The notes under the pieces: model-generated
What the model was told of the DNA's origin: nothing
Databases searched by the model: none
Seen by the model: the letters and a program-made list of their open reading frames with translations, nothing else
Shown: in pieces, positions 8,522 through 17,033 of the stretch
Position numbering within the stretch: the stretch's first letter is position 1
How the letters are laid out: every line of letters starts with the position of its first letter
Assembly (NCBI GenBank): GCA_002892395.1
Contig: NBBL01000004.1
Coordinates: 62,001-126,000, forward strand
From: Lachnospiraceae bacterium
GTDB taxonomy: Bacteria; Bacillota; Clostridia; Lachnospirales; Lachnospiraceae
Direction of reading: 5' to 3'
Length of the DNA: 64,000 bases
Position numbers and translations under genes: made by a program

Positions 8522-8557
8522 ACACAATCCGTCTCGTTACGCATCAACTCTCACTTC

Positions 8558-8586
8558 TTCACAATCTCTGTCCTCTGTGCTATAGT
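8558..8586 (+). promoter_or_regulatory. ybaK-pbp promoter, start site at the ATG
   Basis: TTCACA (8558-8563) and TATAGT (8581-8586) have a 17-base spacer and a TGTGC extended -10. The expected transcription start, about 7 bases after the -10, coincides with the A of the ybaK ATG at 8593. Confidence 0.7.
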
Positions 8587-8592
8587 GGCTTT

Positions 8593-9087
8593 ATGTCTAA
8601 GAATAATGAAAAAACCAATGTCTGCCGCCTTCTGGACGGCAAGAAAATCAACTACAGCGAGCATTGTTATCCGCCGGAGGAGGCGATCAGCGCCATTGAG
8701 GTGGCGGCATTTTTGCAGGAGCCGCCTCAACGGGTCTATAAGACCCTGGTGACCGTGGGGAAAAGCGGCAGATACTACGTATTTGTCATCCCCGGTCCTT
8801 CCGAGCTGGACTTAAAAAAGGCCGCGTCCGCCGTGGGAGAAAAATCCGTTTCCATGCTGAAATCAAAGGAGCTGCTCCCTCTGACCGGCTATATTCACGG
8901 CGGCTGCTCCCCGATTGGAATGAAAAAATTCTTTCCCACCGTCCTGGACGTGAGCGCTTCCCGTCTTCCGACGATCTATCTGTCTGCCGGAAAACGCGGT
9001 CATCAAATTTCGCTTTCCCCGGATGAGCTGAAAAAAATCATTCCGTTTCAGTTTTTTCCGCTGACCCGGGAACTGTCAGAGGATTGA
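8593..9087 (+). CDS. ybaK: Cys-tRNA(Pro) deacylase YbaK/EbsC
   Basis: A 164-residue protein of the YbaK/ProX editing family. It begins MSKNNEKTNVCRLLDGKKI, followed by HCYPPEEAISAIEVAAFL, VYKTLVTVGK and GYIHGGCSPIGMKK, matching the family order. The enzyme hydrolyses Cys misattached to tRNA(Pro), complementing ProRS, whose gene lies at 42-43.5 kb. The start at 8593 fits the family N terminus; a frame extending to 8479 would enter the divergent gdpP gene. There is no Shine-Dalgarno, and the promoter places the 5' end at or next to the ATG, so the mRNA is probably leaderless. A class A PBP gene follows after 25 bases. Confidence 0.92.
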   Translation: MSKNNEKTNVCRLLDGKKINYSEHCYPPEEAISAIEVAAFLQEPPQRVYKTLVTVGKSGRYYVFVIPGPSELDLKKAASAVGEKSVSMLKSKELLPLTGYIHGGCSPIGMKKFFPTVLDVSASRLPTIYLSAGKRGHQISLSPDELKKIIPFQFFPLTRELSED

Positions 9088-9112
9088 ACTACTTATGACC
9101 GGAGGCCTTAAC

Positions 9113-11542
9113 ATGGCAAAATCAGTCCACAAAAAGCGAAGAAGAACACCACATCCGATCATTCGTTTTCTGAAGGTTGTTCTGCTTCTTCTTATGCTCT
9201 GCGTTTTGAGCTTTGGCGGCTACCTTGTTCATAAAATCTACCCGGAATTTCAGAAGATTCAGCAAAAAGCGATCGACACCTGCAGCCACATGAGCGAAGA
9301 GGATTTCCGCCTGGTCACCGATACGGAAATCTATGATGCCGACGGCGCCAGGGTCGGAATCGTCAATGCCGGACACTATGTCTACGTCCCCTTTGATGAG
9401 ATCAGCCCCTGGCTGAAAACCGCTTATATCGATCAGGAGGATCGCCGCTTCTACTCGCACCACGGAATTGATCTGATGGCGATGGCCCGCGCGACCCTCT
9501 CCTATGTGAAAAACCGACGCGTGACACAGGGGGGATCGACCATCACCCAGCAGGTCATCAAAAACGCCTATCTCACGCAGGAACGGACGCTGGAACGGAA
9601 GCTGACCGAAATCCTGATTGCGCCGCGCCTGGAGTCTCAATTCGGGAAGGACAAAATCCTTGAGTTTTATTGCAACGGAAACTTCTACGCACACGGCTGT
9701 TACGGAGTCGGCGCCGCCAGCCGCTACTACTTTGACAAGAATGCCTCCGAACTTGAGGCGTGGGAGGCCGCCGTCCTCGTGGGCATCAGCAATCGTCCCG
9801 CAAGCTATGAGCCTGTCAATCACCCGGAAAACGCAAAGAAAAAGCGCAACGAGATCCTGCACAGCATGTACGAATGCGGGGATCTCACGGAGACCGAGCT
9901 GAAGGAGTATCAGAAAAAGCCGCTGGAAATCTCCGCCATTCGGGAGCCCAGCTCAGCGGAAAGCTACCAAACCAGCTACGCCATCTTCTGTGCCGCACAG
10001 CAGCTTATGCGAAATGACGGGTTCCCGTTTGAATATACGTTTGCCAGCAGACAGGCCTACGACGACTATCAGGCGCGCTACAAGGAGGCGTTTTCCGAAA
10101 AGAGCGAGGCCATCCGCGGCGGCGGATATCAGATCTACACAACGCTTGATTCTTCCATGCAGCAAAGCCTGCAGGAGGAAATCGACAAGGCGCTGGACGC
10201 GCGTTCGGATGAGGTGCAGGACAATGACAAATACGCCCTTCAAGGGGCGGCAGCCATAGTGGACAACGCCTCTGCTTCTGTCGTTGCCATTGTCGGAGGG
10301 CGTGGTACCGAGGATGAATATAATCGGGGGTTCCTCTCCATGCGTCAACCCGGCTCCGTCATCAAGCCGCTCCTGGACTACGCCCCCGCCTTTGAAACCG
10401 GATATTTTTCTCCCTCCTCCCTGATCGACGATCATGAATTTGAGGGCGGTCCCAAAAACGCCGGCTCCCGCTATTACGGCTGTGTTTCCCTCCGGGAGGC
10501 GCTGAACCGTTCGCTGAACACGGTGGCTTGGCAGCTGCTCCAGAAAATCGGCATCAGAACAGGACTTTCCTACCTGGGAAAAATGGAGTTTTCCTCCCTT
10601 ACCTGGGAGGACAGTACTGCGCCTGCCGTCTCCATCGGCGGATTTACATTCGGAACAAGGGTTGTGGAGATGGCGAAGGCCTATTCCACACTGGCCAACA
10701 ACGGAATTTACAATGAACAGACCTGCCTGAAAAGCCTGATCTACGAGCGGACAGGCGAGGAGCTTCTGAAGGACAATCTGAAGAAGACGCAGGTGTTCAC
10801 GGAGGGAACCGCATACCTCATCACAGATGTTCTGAAGGGTACCATGGATAAGGAATACGGCACCGGACGAGGACTCGATATCAGCGGACAGCAGGCGGCA
10901 GGAAAAACCGGAACTGCAAACGGATCTAAGGATACCTGGTTCTGCGGCTACACGCCTTACTATTCCTGCAGTGTCTGGATCGGATACGACATTCCCCGTG
11001 TCATGCCGGGGATCTACGGCGCCACCGTCTCCGGGCGGATCTGGCACAACGTCATGACCAGAATCCACAAAGGGCTTCCGGAAAAGGACTGGGCGCGTCC
11101 CGCTTCTGTCGCGGAGCACTTCGTTGATTACAACACCGGACTGCAGGTGGATTATAACAGCGGAATCACAGATTATTTCAACACTGCTGTTGATCCCCGT
11201 GCCAAGGCTGCCTACGAGGCGCTGCACGGAACCTCCGCATACGATCCCGTCGTCTATCGGGCAGATCCTGAATCGGATACCAGCGAAGGCACGGAGGAAA
11301 GCATCCCGGAGACCGTAGTGGACTATGAACACGTAACCGGCGAGGACGGTGGTCCCGGCGTGACCACAGCAGTCACCAGAGTCGTCACCCCTGCAGAGGA
11401 ATCCGCCGGGGTCGCGCCGCCCGAGGAGGCAGAGGAACCGGAGGCCCCGGAATGGATCCCACCCCACGAAGGGGCAGTCACTCCCGTACCGGCAGGGACC
11501 ACTCCATCTCTGTCCCTGGTTCTCCCGGAAGAGGCGCCGTGA
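9113..11542 (+). CDS. Class A penicillin-binding protein (transglycosylase/transpeptidase)
   Basis: An 809-residue bifunctional peptidoglycan synthase. A basic N terminus precedes one membrane anchor (about residues 17-40). The GT51 domain shows EDRRFYSHHGID and GGSTITQQVIKNAYL, and later KILEFYCN. The transpeptidase domain has the SxxK motif in RQPGSVIKP, the SxN motif in NRSLNTVAW and KTGTANG. A Pro/Glu-rich tail of about 100 residues ends the protein. The glycosyltransferase polymerises lipid II and the transpeptidase crosslinks the stem peptides outside the membrane. ATG at 9113 was chosen over 9095 because GGAGG is 8 bases upstream. It is probably cotranscribed with ybaK. Confidence 0.95.
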   Translation: MAKSVHKKRRRTPHPIIRFLKVVLLLLMLCVLSFGGYLVHKIYPEFQKIQQKAIDTCSHMSEEDFRLVTDTEIYDADGARVGIVNAGHYVYVPFDEISPWLKTAYIDQEDRRFYSHHGIDLMAMARATLSYVKNRRVTQGGSTITQQVIKNAYLTQERTLERKLTEILIAPRLESQFGKDKILEFYCNGNFYAHGCYGVGAASRYYFDKNASELEAWEAAVLVGISNRPASYEPVNHPENAKKKRNEILHSMYECGDLTETELKEYQKKPLEISAIREPSSAESYQTSYAIFCAAQQLMRNDGFPFEYTFASRQAYDDYQARYKEAFSEKSEAIRGGGYQIYTTLDSSMQQSLQEEIDKALDARSDEVQDNDKYALQGAAAIVDNASASVVAIVGGRGTEDEYNRGFLSMRQPGSVIKPLLDYAPAFETGYFSPSSLIDDHEFEGGPKNAGSRYYGCVSLREALNRSLNTVAWQLLQKIGIRTGLSYLGKMEFSSLTWEDSTAPAVSIGGFTFGTRVVEMAKAYSTLANNGIYNEQTCLKSLIYERTGEELLKDNLKKTQVFTEGTAYLITDVLKGTMDKEYGTGRGLDISGQQAAGKTGTANGSKDTWFCGYTPYYSCSVWIGYDIPRVMPGIYGATVSGRIWHNVMTRIHKGLPEKDWARPASVAEHFVDYNTGLQVDYNSGITDYFNTAVDPRAKAAYEALHGTSAYDPVVYRADPESDTSEGTEESIPETVVDYEHVTGEDGGPGVTTAVTRVVTPAEESAGVAPPEEAEEPEAPEWIPPHEGAVTPVPAGTTPSLSLVLPEEAP

Positions 11543-11589
11543 CAAAAGATGCATGTTTTCTCCGTGTTTTGCGCCAATCCGGAAATCAA

Positions 11590-11627
11590 AAAAGAGGGAG
11601 GGCTTCCTGTGAAGCTCTCCCTCTTTC
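11590..11627. terminator. Bidirectional terminator, pbp / rpsR
   Basis: AAAGAGGGAGGGCTTC (11591-11606) pairs with GAAGCTCTCCCTCTTT (11611-11626), one mismatch apart, with A and T tracts at either side. It lies between converging operons. Confidence 0.9.
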
Positions 11628-11664
11628 CTCTGTTGTCTGAACGGTTCTCTTCTTCCGGCAGTCC

Positions 11665-11934
11665 TTACTCGACCTGGTACGGAAGCAGTGCGATGTGACG
11701 CGCTCTCTTGATCGCAACGGTCAGCGCTCTCTGGTGTCTTGCGCAGTTTCCGGTGATGCGGCGGGGAAGAATCTTTCCTCTCTCGGAAATGTACTTCTTC
11801 AGCGTTGCAATATCCTTATAATCAATCGGCTTTGCATTCTGCGCACAGTGCACACAGACTTTTCTTCTTCTGCGCATTCCGCCCGGTCTTCTGTTTCTCT
11901 GACCGTCAGGTCTTTCACTCTTGGAAAAAGCCAT
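11665..11934 (-). CDS. rpsR: 30S ribosomal protein bS18
   Basis: An 89-residue basic protein with the S18 core [19 protein letters not shown] and [24 protein letters not shown] pair precedes the core, as in zinc-binding-type S18 variants. The ATG at 11934 has AGGGG 8 bases upstream; an upstream ATG at 11952 lacks one. Last gene of the rpsF-ssb-rpsR operon. Confidence 0.97.
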   Translation of the reverse strand: MAFSKSERPDGQRNRRPGGMRRRRKVCVHCAQNAKPIDYKDIATLKKYISERGKILPRRITGNCARHQRALTVAIKRARHIALLPYQVE

Positions 11935-11957
11935 GGTTTTGTCCCCTTTCAAATCAT

Positions 11958-12446
11958 TTAGTTAAACGGAAGCCCCTCGTCCTCGACTCCGTCCGGGATA
12001 TTCATAAATCCCTCGGTGCTTGCATTCTGCGGCTTCGGCTTTTCACTGCCGGTGTAGCCGCCTTCGCCCGCCGAAGCTCCCCCATAATTGGAGAAACCGC
12101 CTCCATTGCTCGAAGCACCCTTGCTGTCAGCAAATTCCTGATCATCGATGATGACCTCTGTCGTATAAACTTTCTGTCCTTCACGGTTCGTATAGCTTCC
12201 GGTCTGAATCCGACCGGAGATCAGGACACGCATCCCCTGGTGAAAATACTTTTCGGCAAATTCACCGGCTCGGTCAAAGGCCACACAGGGGATAAAATCC
12301 GCTGTCTGCTGATCGTTTCCCTGTGATTTGCGTCCCCTTCTGTCTACTGCCAGAGTGTAGCGGGCGATTGCCATGGAGCGCTCTCCGCTGGAATATCTCA
12401 CTTCCGGATCTCTGGTAAGCCTTCCCATTAAAATGACTCTGTTCAT
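11958..12446 (-). CDS. ssb: Single-stranded DNA-binding protein
   Basis: A 162-residue SSB. The N-terminal OB fold runs [18 protein letters not shown] to about residue 105, followed by a Gly/Ser-rich flexible linker and an acidic tip DEGLPFN that resembles the conserved DDDIPF tail used to recruit replication and repair partners. The final residue is Asn rather than Phe, so the tip is extended by one residue. The gene sits between rpsF and rpsR, the standard bacterial arrangement. Confidence 0.96.
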   Translation of the reverse strand: MNRVILMGRLTRDPEVRYSSGERSMAIARYTLAVDRRGRKSQGNDQQTADFIPCVAFDRAGEFAEKYFHQGMRVLISGRIQTGSYTNREGQKVYTTEVIIDDQEFADSKGASSNGGGFSNYGGASAGEGGYTGSEKPKPQNASTEGFMNIPDGVEDEGLPFN

Positions 12447-12461
12447 ACTTTCACTCTTTCT

Positions 12462-12755
12462 TTATTGCGCTTCGTCCGTCACGATCAGATATCGCACAAC
12501 CGGCTCATAAATGCGAAGGCTGGCTTCCAGCTCATTCGGGCAGGCTGCGTCTTCGGACTCGAATTTAATGAAGTAATAGAAGCCTTCTTTCATCTTCTGG
12601 ATGTCATAGGCAAATCTCTTCTTACCCCATTCATCGACGTTGGTAACAGTACCGTGGAAGCGGGTGATGTAACCCTGCACCTTCTCCAGCGCTGCCGCCT
12701 TTGCGTCTTCTTCGAGCCTTCCGTTCAGAACAAGCGCCAATTCGTATTTGTTCAT
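12462..12755 (-). CDS. rpsF: 30S ribosomal protein bS6
   Basis: A 97-residue protein starting MNKYELALVLNGRLEEDA with WGKKRFAYDIQKMKEGFYYFIKF, the S6 core that pairs with S18 on the small subunit. A strong AGGAGG site precedes the ATG. First gene of rpsF-ssb-rpsR, with its own promoter inside the 3' end of the DUF951 gene. Confidence 0.97.
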   Translation of the reverse strand: MNKYELALVLNGRLEEDAKAAALEKVQGYITRFHGTVTNVDEWGKKRFAYDIQKMKEGFYYFIKFESEDAACPNELEASLRIYEPVVRYLIVTDEAQ

Positions 12756-12828
12756 CTGCTCTAGTCCTCCTTTCGGTCTCTGGCCTCCGGTTCAGATCCG
12801 GAAGCAAGGAAATGTGTCACGGAGTTTT
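12756..12828 (-). promoter_or_regulatory. rpsF leader, candidate S6:S18 autoregulatory RNA
   Basis: The leader between the promoter and rpsF contains TCCGG-ATCTGAA-CCGGA, a hairpin at about 12787-12803, followed by ACCGAAAGGAGG over the ribosome binding site. S6:S18 leaders in many bacteria use a CCG-containing bulge near the rpsF start; position fits, but I cannot confirm the consensus by eye. Confidence 0.4.
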
Positions 12829-13050
12829 ATTGTACTCTTTATTTTCTCTGTTTGCAAGGAGAATCCCCGATGTTCTCATATTTTTCTCCACCTCCCTGCG
12901 CTTCAGCATAATTTGATGTCCGCAGCCTGCGCACTTCAGCCGAAAGTCCTGACCGATGCGAAGAACCTGCCATTCCCGCGAACCACAGGGATGCGCTTTT
13001 TTCAGCCGGATGATATCTCCAACCCGAATTTCCGCTTTCTTTTCCTCCAT
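12817..13050 (-). CDS. DUF951 family protein
   Basis: A 77-residue protein with the DUF951 pattern: VGDIIRLKKAHPCGSREWQVLRIG followed at about residues 36-46 by FRLKCAGCGHQ. The two cysteines of KCAGCGH and the cysteine of PHPCGS could bind metal. Function of the family is unknown; it is widespread in Firmicutes as a small KOW/SH3-like domain. The C-terminal tail after about residue 60 is extra and its codons contain the rpsF promoter. The start at 13050 has AAGGAAG upstream. Confidence 0.85.
   Translation of the reverse strand: MEEKKAEIRVGDIIRLKKAHPCGSREWQVLRIGQDFRLKCAGCGHQIMLKRREVEKNMRTSGILLANRENKEYNKTP
12829..12857 (-). promoter_or_regulatory. rpsF-ssb-rpsR promoter, inside the DUF951 gene
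   Basis: On the minus strand TTGCAA (12852-12857) and TACAAT (12829-12834) are 17 bases apart. Both lie within the last codons of the DUF951 reading frame. Confidence 0.75.
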
Positions 13051-13096
13051 TTATTACTTCCTTTACCCCTGGCTCCTTCCATATTTTGATTCACCC

Positions 13097-13828
13097 TCAA
13101 TCGACTGCCCGTCCCAACACCTCTCCTATTTTTCCGGGAATCAGCAGATCTGCCCTTTCATCCACGCCTGTGGGCGCCTGATTGATCACAACCAGTCTGT
13201 GCCCGCTGTAATAGCGAACCAGCCCTGCAGCCGGATAAACCACCAGCGAGGTGCCGCCGATCATCAGCAGATCTGCGGCACGGATACAGGCAAGCGCCTC
13301 CTCCATCACCCGTTCCTCCAAGGCTTCTTCGTAGAGCACCACATCCGGCTTGATGATCCCCCCGCAATGGCAGCGGGGTACTATTTCCTTTGCGTTCAAA
13401 ATGTCCTGAAGTCCGTAAAACGCTCCGCAGCGCCGGCAATGGTTTCTGAGGACCGATCCGTGCAGCTCCAGGACATGCCGGCTTCCGGCCGCCTGATGCA
13501 GTCCGTCTATATTCTGGGTGACAACTGCCCTCAGCTTTCCCCTCTGTTCCAGCTTTGCCAGCGCCAGGTGGGCAGCATTCGGCTTGGCATCCGGGTACAG
13601 CATGCGCTCCCGATAAAAGCGGTAAAACGCATCCGGACGGCGAAGGAAAAAGCTGTGACTTATGATCTGCTCGGGAGGATAGTCATACTTCTGCCGGTAG
13701 AGCCCGTCCTCACTTCTAAAATCAGGAATCCCGCTCTCTGTGGAGACGCCGGCTCCCCCGAAGAACACAATGCGTTCACTTTCTTCGATCCACGCCTTAA
13801 GCTGCTCGATTTCCCGTTCCAACGCCAT
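13097..13828 (-). CDS. cobB: NAD-dependent protein deacylase (sirtuin)
   Basis: A 243-residue Sir2-family enzyme. Seen are GGAGVSTESGIPDFRS near residues 24-39, TQNIDGLHQAAG with the catalytic region, ELHGS containing the catalytic His, a zinc site made of CRRC and CHCG, and GGTSLVVYPAAG near the C-terminal NAD pocket. The enzyme removes acetyl or related acyl groups from lysines using NAD+. AGGAGG precedes the ATG at 13828. It follows a GNAT acetyltransferase gene on the same strand, suggesting a possible functional pairing. Confidence 0.94.
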   Translation of the reverse strand: MALEREIEQLKAWIEESERIVFFGGAGVSTESGIPDFRSEDGLYRQKYDYPPEQIISHSFFLRRPDAFYRFYRERMLYPDAKPNAAHLALAKLEQRGKLRAVVTQNIDGLHQAAGSRHVLELHGSVLRNHCRRCGAFYGLQDILNAKEIVPRCHCGGIIKPDVVLYEEALEERVMEEALACIRAADLLMIGGTSLVVYPAAGLVRYYSGHRLVVINQAPTGVDERADLLIPGKIGEVLGRAVD

Positions 13829-13888
13829 GTCTTCTCCTCCTTTTTTTCTTATGTACCGTCTCTTCCCGGCTTCGGCACCCGTCCCCCT

Positions 13889-14911
13889 TCAAGTCTCCTC
13901 ATCGAAATAAACGCCTCTCATGCCTCGTATCTCCTGACACCATGGCGCGGCGGAGGAAGGCTCCTCTCCGAACATCCATCGGGCAAATTCCGAAGGCGTG
14001 TACCGCGGAACGATCTCTTCCCCTTCCGCCCGGTCCGCTTTTTCAAGCACCGAGCCGTTATGATCCAGTGTCCATCTCCAAAGCCCGTTATTTTCTTCGA
14101 TGATAGCATCCTGAAAGAAAAAGAAATGAACCGCCTTCTTTTTTTCACAACCCGCATCCAGCATTGCCAGCTCCGCAAAATCAGGAAGCGAAAGAATGCG
14201 CCCCATCAAAGCCAGGCTGGCAGGTCTTATCTCCCGCTCTAAATAGGCGTCCTCAAAAAGGAGACGCGCCGTCTCCTCCGGGCCGTTCGGGTCATCGCGA
14301 ATCAGCACGCCCTTAAGCGCCGTCTCGTCCAGCAGCAGGTCGATGCTCCCGTTGCCCGCTCTCAGCTCTGCACACACATCCCTCAGATACCGCGGATCCC
14401 GCAGCGCGTAGATGTCAAAATGCTCCCTCAGGTAGCGGTTCATAAAAGCAAGCAGCGCTTCTTCTTTGCCTTCCTCGTACGTCTGCGTCCTGAGCAGCTC
14501 TTTTCGGTACCGCCGATGCGGACGCCGGGAGATAAAGGCAAAATCAAATGGCGTGTAATACGCCGGATTTGCCGGCTTCAAGTAGGTGAAGGGAAGTCCT
14601 CGTCCCGCCTGCTCCCGCAGTGCCTTGGTCAGAACTGCACGCATAATTCCCTTCCTTTGATACGCCTTTGCAGTCGCAACTGCCACGATATAAAAAAGAG
14701 GGTACTCCTTCTGCCGCACCATCACACGGTACGGATTCAGGCAGAGCATCCCCACGGCACGGCCGTCCGAAAGCGCCGCGTACACCTCATTGTCTTCCAT
14801 TTTGTACCGATAGTAGTAATCCACCAACGGCTTTGTATCTTCAGGAAAAGCCTCTTCGTAAAGAGGCCTTGTGATGATTTTTTCTTCCTGATTCAGTTTT
14901 CTGATCAACAT
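13889..14911 (-). CDS. GNAT N-acetyltransferase, Eis-like
   Basis: A 340-residue protein. The N-terminal GNAT domain shows VATAKAYQRKGIMRAVLTKAL, the acetyl-CoA pyrophosphate-binding Q/RxxGxG/A motif, at about residues 80-100. The long C-terminal half, including a possible SCP2-like region near LRAGNGSIDLLL, resembles Eis-type enzymes of Firmicutes. The substrate is unknown; Eis relatives acetylate aminoglycosides or protein lysines. ATG at 14911 is preceded by AAGGAT and gives the natural GNAT N terminus (MLIRKLNQEEK); the frame continues upstream to 15175 but there overlaps the DUF2156 gene. It lies 19 bases after that gene. Confidence 0.83.
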   Translation of the reverse strand: MLIRKLNQEEKIITRPLYEEAFPEDTKPLVDYYYRYKMEDNEVYAALSDGRAVGMLCLNPYRVMVRQKEYPLFYIVAVATAKAYQRKGIMRAVLTKALREQAGRGLPFTYLKPANPAYYTPFDFAFISRRPHRRYRKELLRTQTYEEGKEEALLAFMNRYLREHFDIYALRDPRYLRDVCAELRAGNGSIDLLLDETALKGVLIRDDPNGPEETARLLFEDAYLEREIRPASLALMGRILSLPDFAELAMLDAGCEKKKAVHFFFFQDAIIEENNGLWRWTLDHNGSVLEKADRAEGEEIVPRYTPSEFARWMFGEEPSSAAPWCQEIRGMRGVYFDEET

Positions 14912-14930
14912 GTCACCGGATCCTTTTCTA

Positions 14931-15929
14931 TTACTTCCCCGCGGGCTTTTCCAACTCTTCCCGCGCTTCCTCCAGCTCCTCAAACACGCCGCGCTGCCAA
15001 ACCAGATACTTTCTCGCATACCCGCAGGGATAGTAGCTTTCCTTTGCCTTTCGAAGCCCCGGAAGACCCAGATCGTCCTCCCGGTTAATGAGCACTGCAT
15101 CCGGAAAGGCGTGAACCAGAAACTCCTTATTGATTGCCTGATACAGTCCCCTGATCTCCGAATTTGCTTTTTCAATATGGATCACTGCCATCTTTTCAGC
15201 CCGATTACAGCTTCCGATGGAAAATGCCTCCAGGGTATCGTCGATGAAAATGCCTCCCATCTGAATGCGCAAACGCTCAAGGTTTTTCAAAATTTCATGA
15301 ATCCCCTCCACCTCCGGATCCAGATGTTCTTCCACCTCCATGCCCTTTCCCTCTCTCCAGCGCTCCAGAAAGCGGAAAATATGTCCCCGGTCCATGGGGG
15401 TCAGCTTCCGATACAGATAACGTCCTGCATATTCCTTGATAAACCCGTTGTAGTGATTTTTCTTTTTATGAAGCTTCTTCCCCGAGAGTGAGCGCAGCTG
15501 ATCCCCTTCATAGAGGTAATCTCTGAAATCCACTTCCTCCCGGACCAGATACTCATCGTCGCTCAGATTTAAAACCTGAATGGCCTCCTCATCCGCAAGC
15601 TTAATGAACAGCGGCTTATGGAGAACCTCATTAAAGTAACAGCGCATTTTCTCGAAACAGTACGCCAGGTCCTCATCCCTGCAAAGCGGCATTGCTGCAA
15701 ACGGGCTGTCCTCCGTTCCGTACAGCCAAAGCAGGCCGACCTCCTCCCCTTCCCGCTTGGCGATCGCCGCACGCGCATGGTAGTACCGGCTCCACAAAAA
15801 GCTTTCCAGCGGAACACTGTCCGCCGTCTTGTTCGGTCTCAAGTTATAAAAACGCTCATAGTGCTTCAGATCTTCCGCACGCAGATCATGAAATTCAATC
15901 TGATTTTTACCTGTACAGCCACTCTCCAT
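14931..15929 (-). CDS. DUF2156 domain protein (phosphatidylglycerol lysyltransferase C-terminal-like)
   Basis: A 332-residue soluble protein. LSGKKLHKKKNHYNGFIKEY near residues 150-170 and AINKEFLVHAF, INREDDLGLPGLRKAKESYYP toward the end match DUF2156, the tandem GNAT-like fold found in MprF-type aminoacyl-lipid transferases but here without any membrane domain. Soluble DUF2156 proteins are common in Clostridia and their reaction is not established. The ATG at 15929 has no clear Shine-Dalgarno; it lies 25 bases downstream of the purC stop, so it is probably translated from a shared mRNA. Confidence 0.8.
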   Translation of the reverse strand: MESGCTGKNQIEFHDLRAEDLKHYERFYNLRPNKTADSVPLESFLWSRYYHARAAIAKREGEEVGLLWLYGTEDSPFAAMPLCRDEDLAYCFEKMRCYFNEVLHKPLFIKLADEEAIQVLNLSDDEYLVREEVDFRDYLYEGDQLRSLSGKKLHKKKNHYNGFIKEYAGRYLYRKLTPMDRGHIFRFLERWREGKGMEVEEHLDPEVEGIHEILKNLERLRIQMGGIFIDDTLEAFSIGSCNRAEKMAVIHIEKANSEIRGLYQAINKEFLVHAFPDAVLINREDDLGLPGLRKAKESYYPCGYARKYLVWQRGVFEELEEAREELEKPAGK

Positions 15930-15954
15930 AATCTCTGAACTGCGCCGGGCGCGC

Positions 15955-16827
15955 TCAGTCCAACTCCTTTCCGGTCAGCATTCGATATGCCTCCTCATAC
16001 TTCTCAATGGTTTTATTGATAACCTCCCGGGGCAGCAGATTCTCGCTGTCCGGATTTTTCTTCAGCCAGTCCCGGACATACTGCTTGTCGAAAGACGGCT
16101 GCCCGTGTCCCGCCTCATAACCTGCCAACGGCCAGAAACGGCTGCTGTCCGGCGTCAGCATTTCATCCGCCAAAACCACTGCTCCGTTCTCATCAATTCC
16201 AAACTCAAACTTGGTATCCGCAATGATAATTCCCCTGGTCCTGGCATAATCCGCGCACTTTTTGTAAAGCGCAAGCGTATAATCCCGAATCTTTTCCGCG
16301 TACTCACTTCCTCGTTCCGGAAATTCCGCCTTCAAAATTTCGGCACAGCGCGCAAAATCAATATTTTCGTCATGCTCTCCCAGCTCCGCCTTGGTGCTCG
16401 GCGTAAAAATCGGCTCCGGGAGCTGTTCGCTCTCCTTGAGTCCTGCCGGGAGCTTCATGCCGCAGACCGTTCCGTTTTCCCGGTAGCTCGCCCATCCGCT
16501 TCCGGTGATGTACCCGCGTACAATGCACTCAATCGGCAGCATGCGGAGCTTTTTACAGAGCATGCTGTTCCCGCGAAAGGCCTCCTGTCTGAAAAATTCC
16601 GGCATATCGGCGGGATCGGTGCTGATCATGTGGTTCGGAACAATATCCTTGGTGTAATCAAACCAGAAGCGGGACATCTGTGTAAGAACCGTGCCCTTTT
16701 TTGTGACCTCATTTTTCAAAATAACATCAAACGCGGAGATACGATCCGTTGCCACCATGATTAAACGATCGCCAATATCATAAATTTCCCGCACCTTGCC
16801 GGCCTTGATCGGTCTGTATTCCTGCAT
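15955..16827 (-). CDS. purC: Phosphoribosylaminoimidazole-succinocarboxamide synthase
   Basis: A 290-residue SAICAR synthetase. Motifs seen: AGKVREIYDIGDRLIMVATD at the N terminus (ATP site), ECIVRGYITGSGW near residue 105, and IIIADTKFEFG with DEMLTPDSSRFW near residues 200-230. It joins aspartate to CAIR in purine synthesis. No other pur genes are adjacent and no purine riboswitch is visible upstream. GGGAGGAG precedes the ATG. Confidence 0.97.
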   Translation of the reverse strand: MQEYRPIKAGKVREIYDIGDRLIMVATDRISAFDVILKNEVTKKGTVLTQMSRFWFDYTKDIVPNHMISTDPADMPEFFRQEAFRGNSMLCKKLRMLPIECIVRGYITGSGWASYRENGTVCGMKLPAGLKESEQLPEPIFTPSTKAELGEHDENIDFARCAEILKAEFPERGSEYAEKIRDYTLALYKKCADYARTRGIIIADTKFEFGIDENGAVVLADEMLTPDSSRFWPLAGYEAGHGQPSFDKQYVRDWLKKNPDSENLLPREVINKTIEKYEEAYRMLTGKELD

Positions 16828-17033
16828 CTCTGCTCCTCCCGAATTGGTATCCGTATGACGCTGTCTCTCAGACTCCTATTGCCATCGCACAAAAAACGGT
16901 GTTTCTTTTCCGCATCGCCGTTCCCTCGGACTTTTCCTGCCTCCGAACAGAATCGGAAACAAGCCCTGCTCCCGGACGAAAGCAGAATTCCTTCTTCCTT
17001 ATCCTATCACAAAGCCCTTGCATTTTCTATCCC
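16828..17033. other. Upstream region of purC, no recognised element
   Basis: The stretch holds the purC ribosome binding site and no clear sigma-factor promoter; TAGGAT preceded by TGTGA near 17003-17012 on the minus strand is the best weak candidate. No conserved G-box purine riboswitch core was found. Confidence 0.4.

Noticed and set aside
4909-8522. Long plus-strand frames opposite dnaB, rplI and gdpP (up to 760 codons)
   Set aside because: They mirror real genes on the other strand, have no ribosome binding sites or family motifs, and arise from the codon bias of a GC-richer genome.
14912-15175. 88-codon N-terminal extension of the GNAT protein
   Set aside because: It overlaps the DUF2156 gene in another frame, whereas the start at 14911 has a good ribosome binding site and a typical GNAT N terminus.
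16828-17033. Purine riboswitch before purC
   Set aside because: No three-way-junction core or conserved loop sequences were found.
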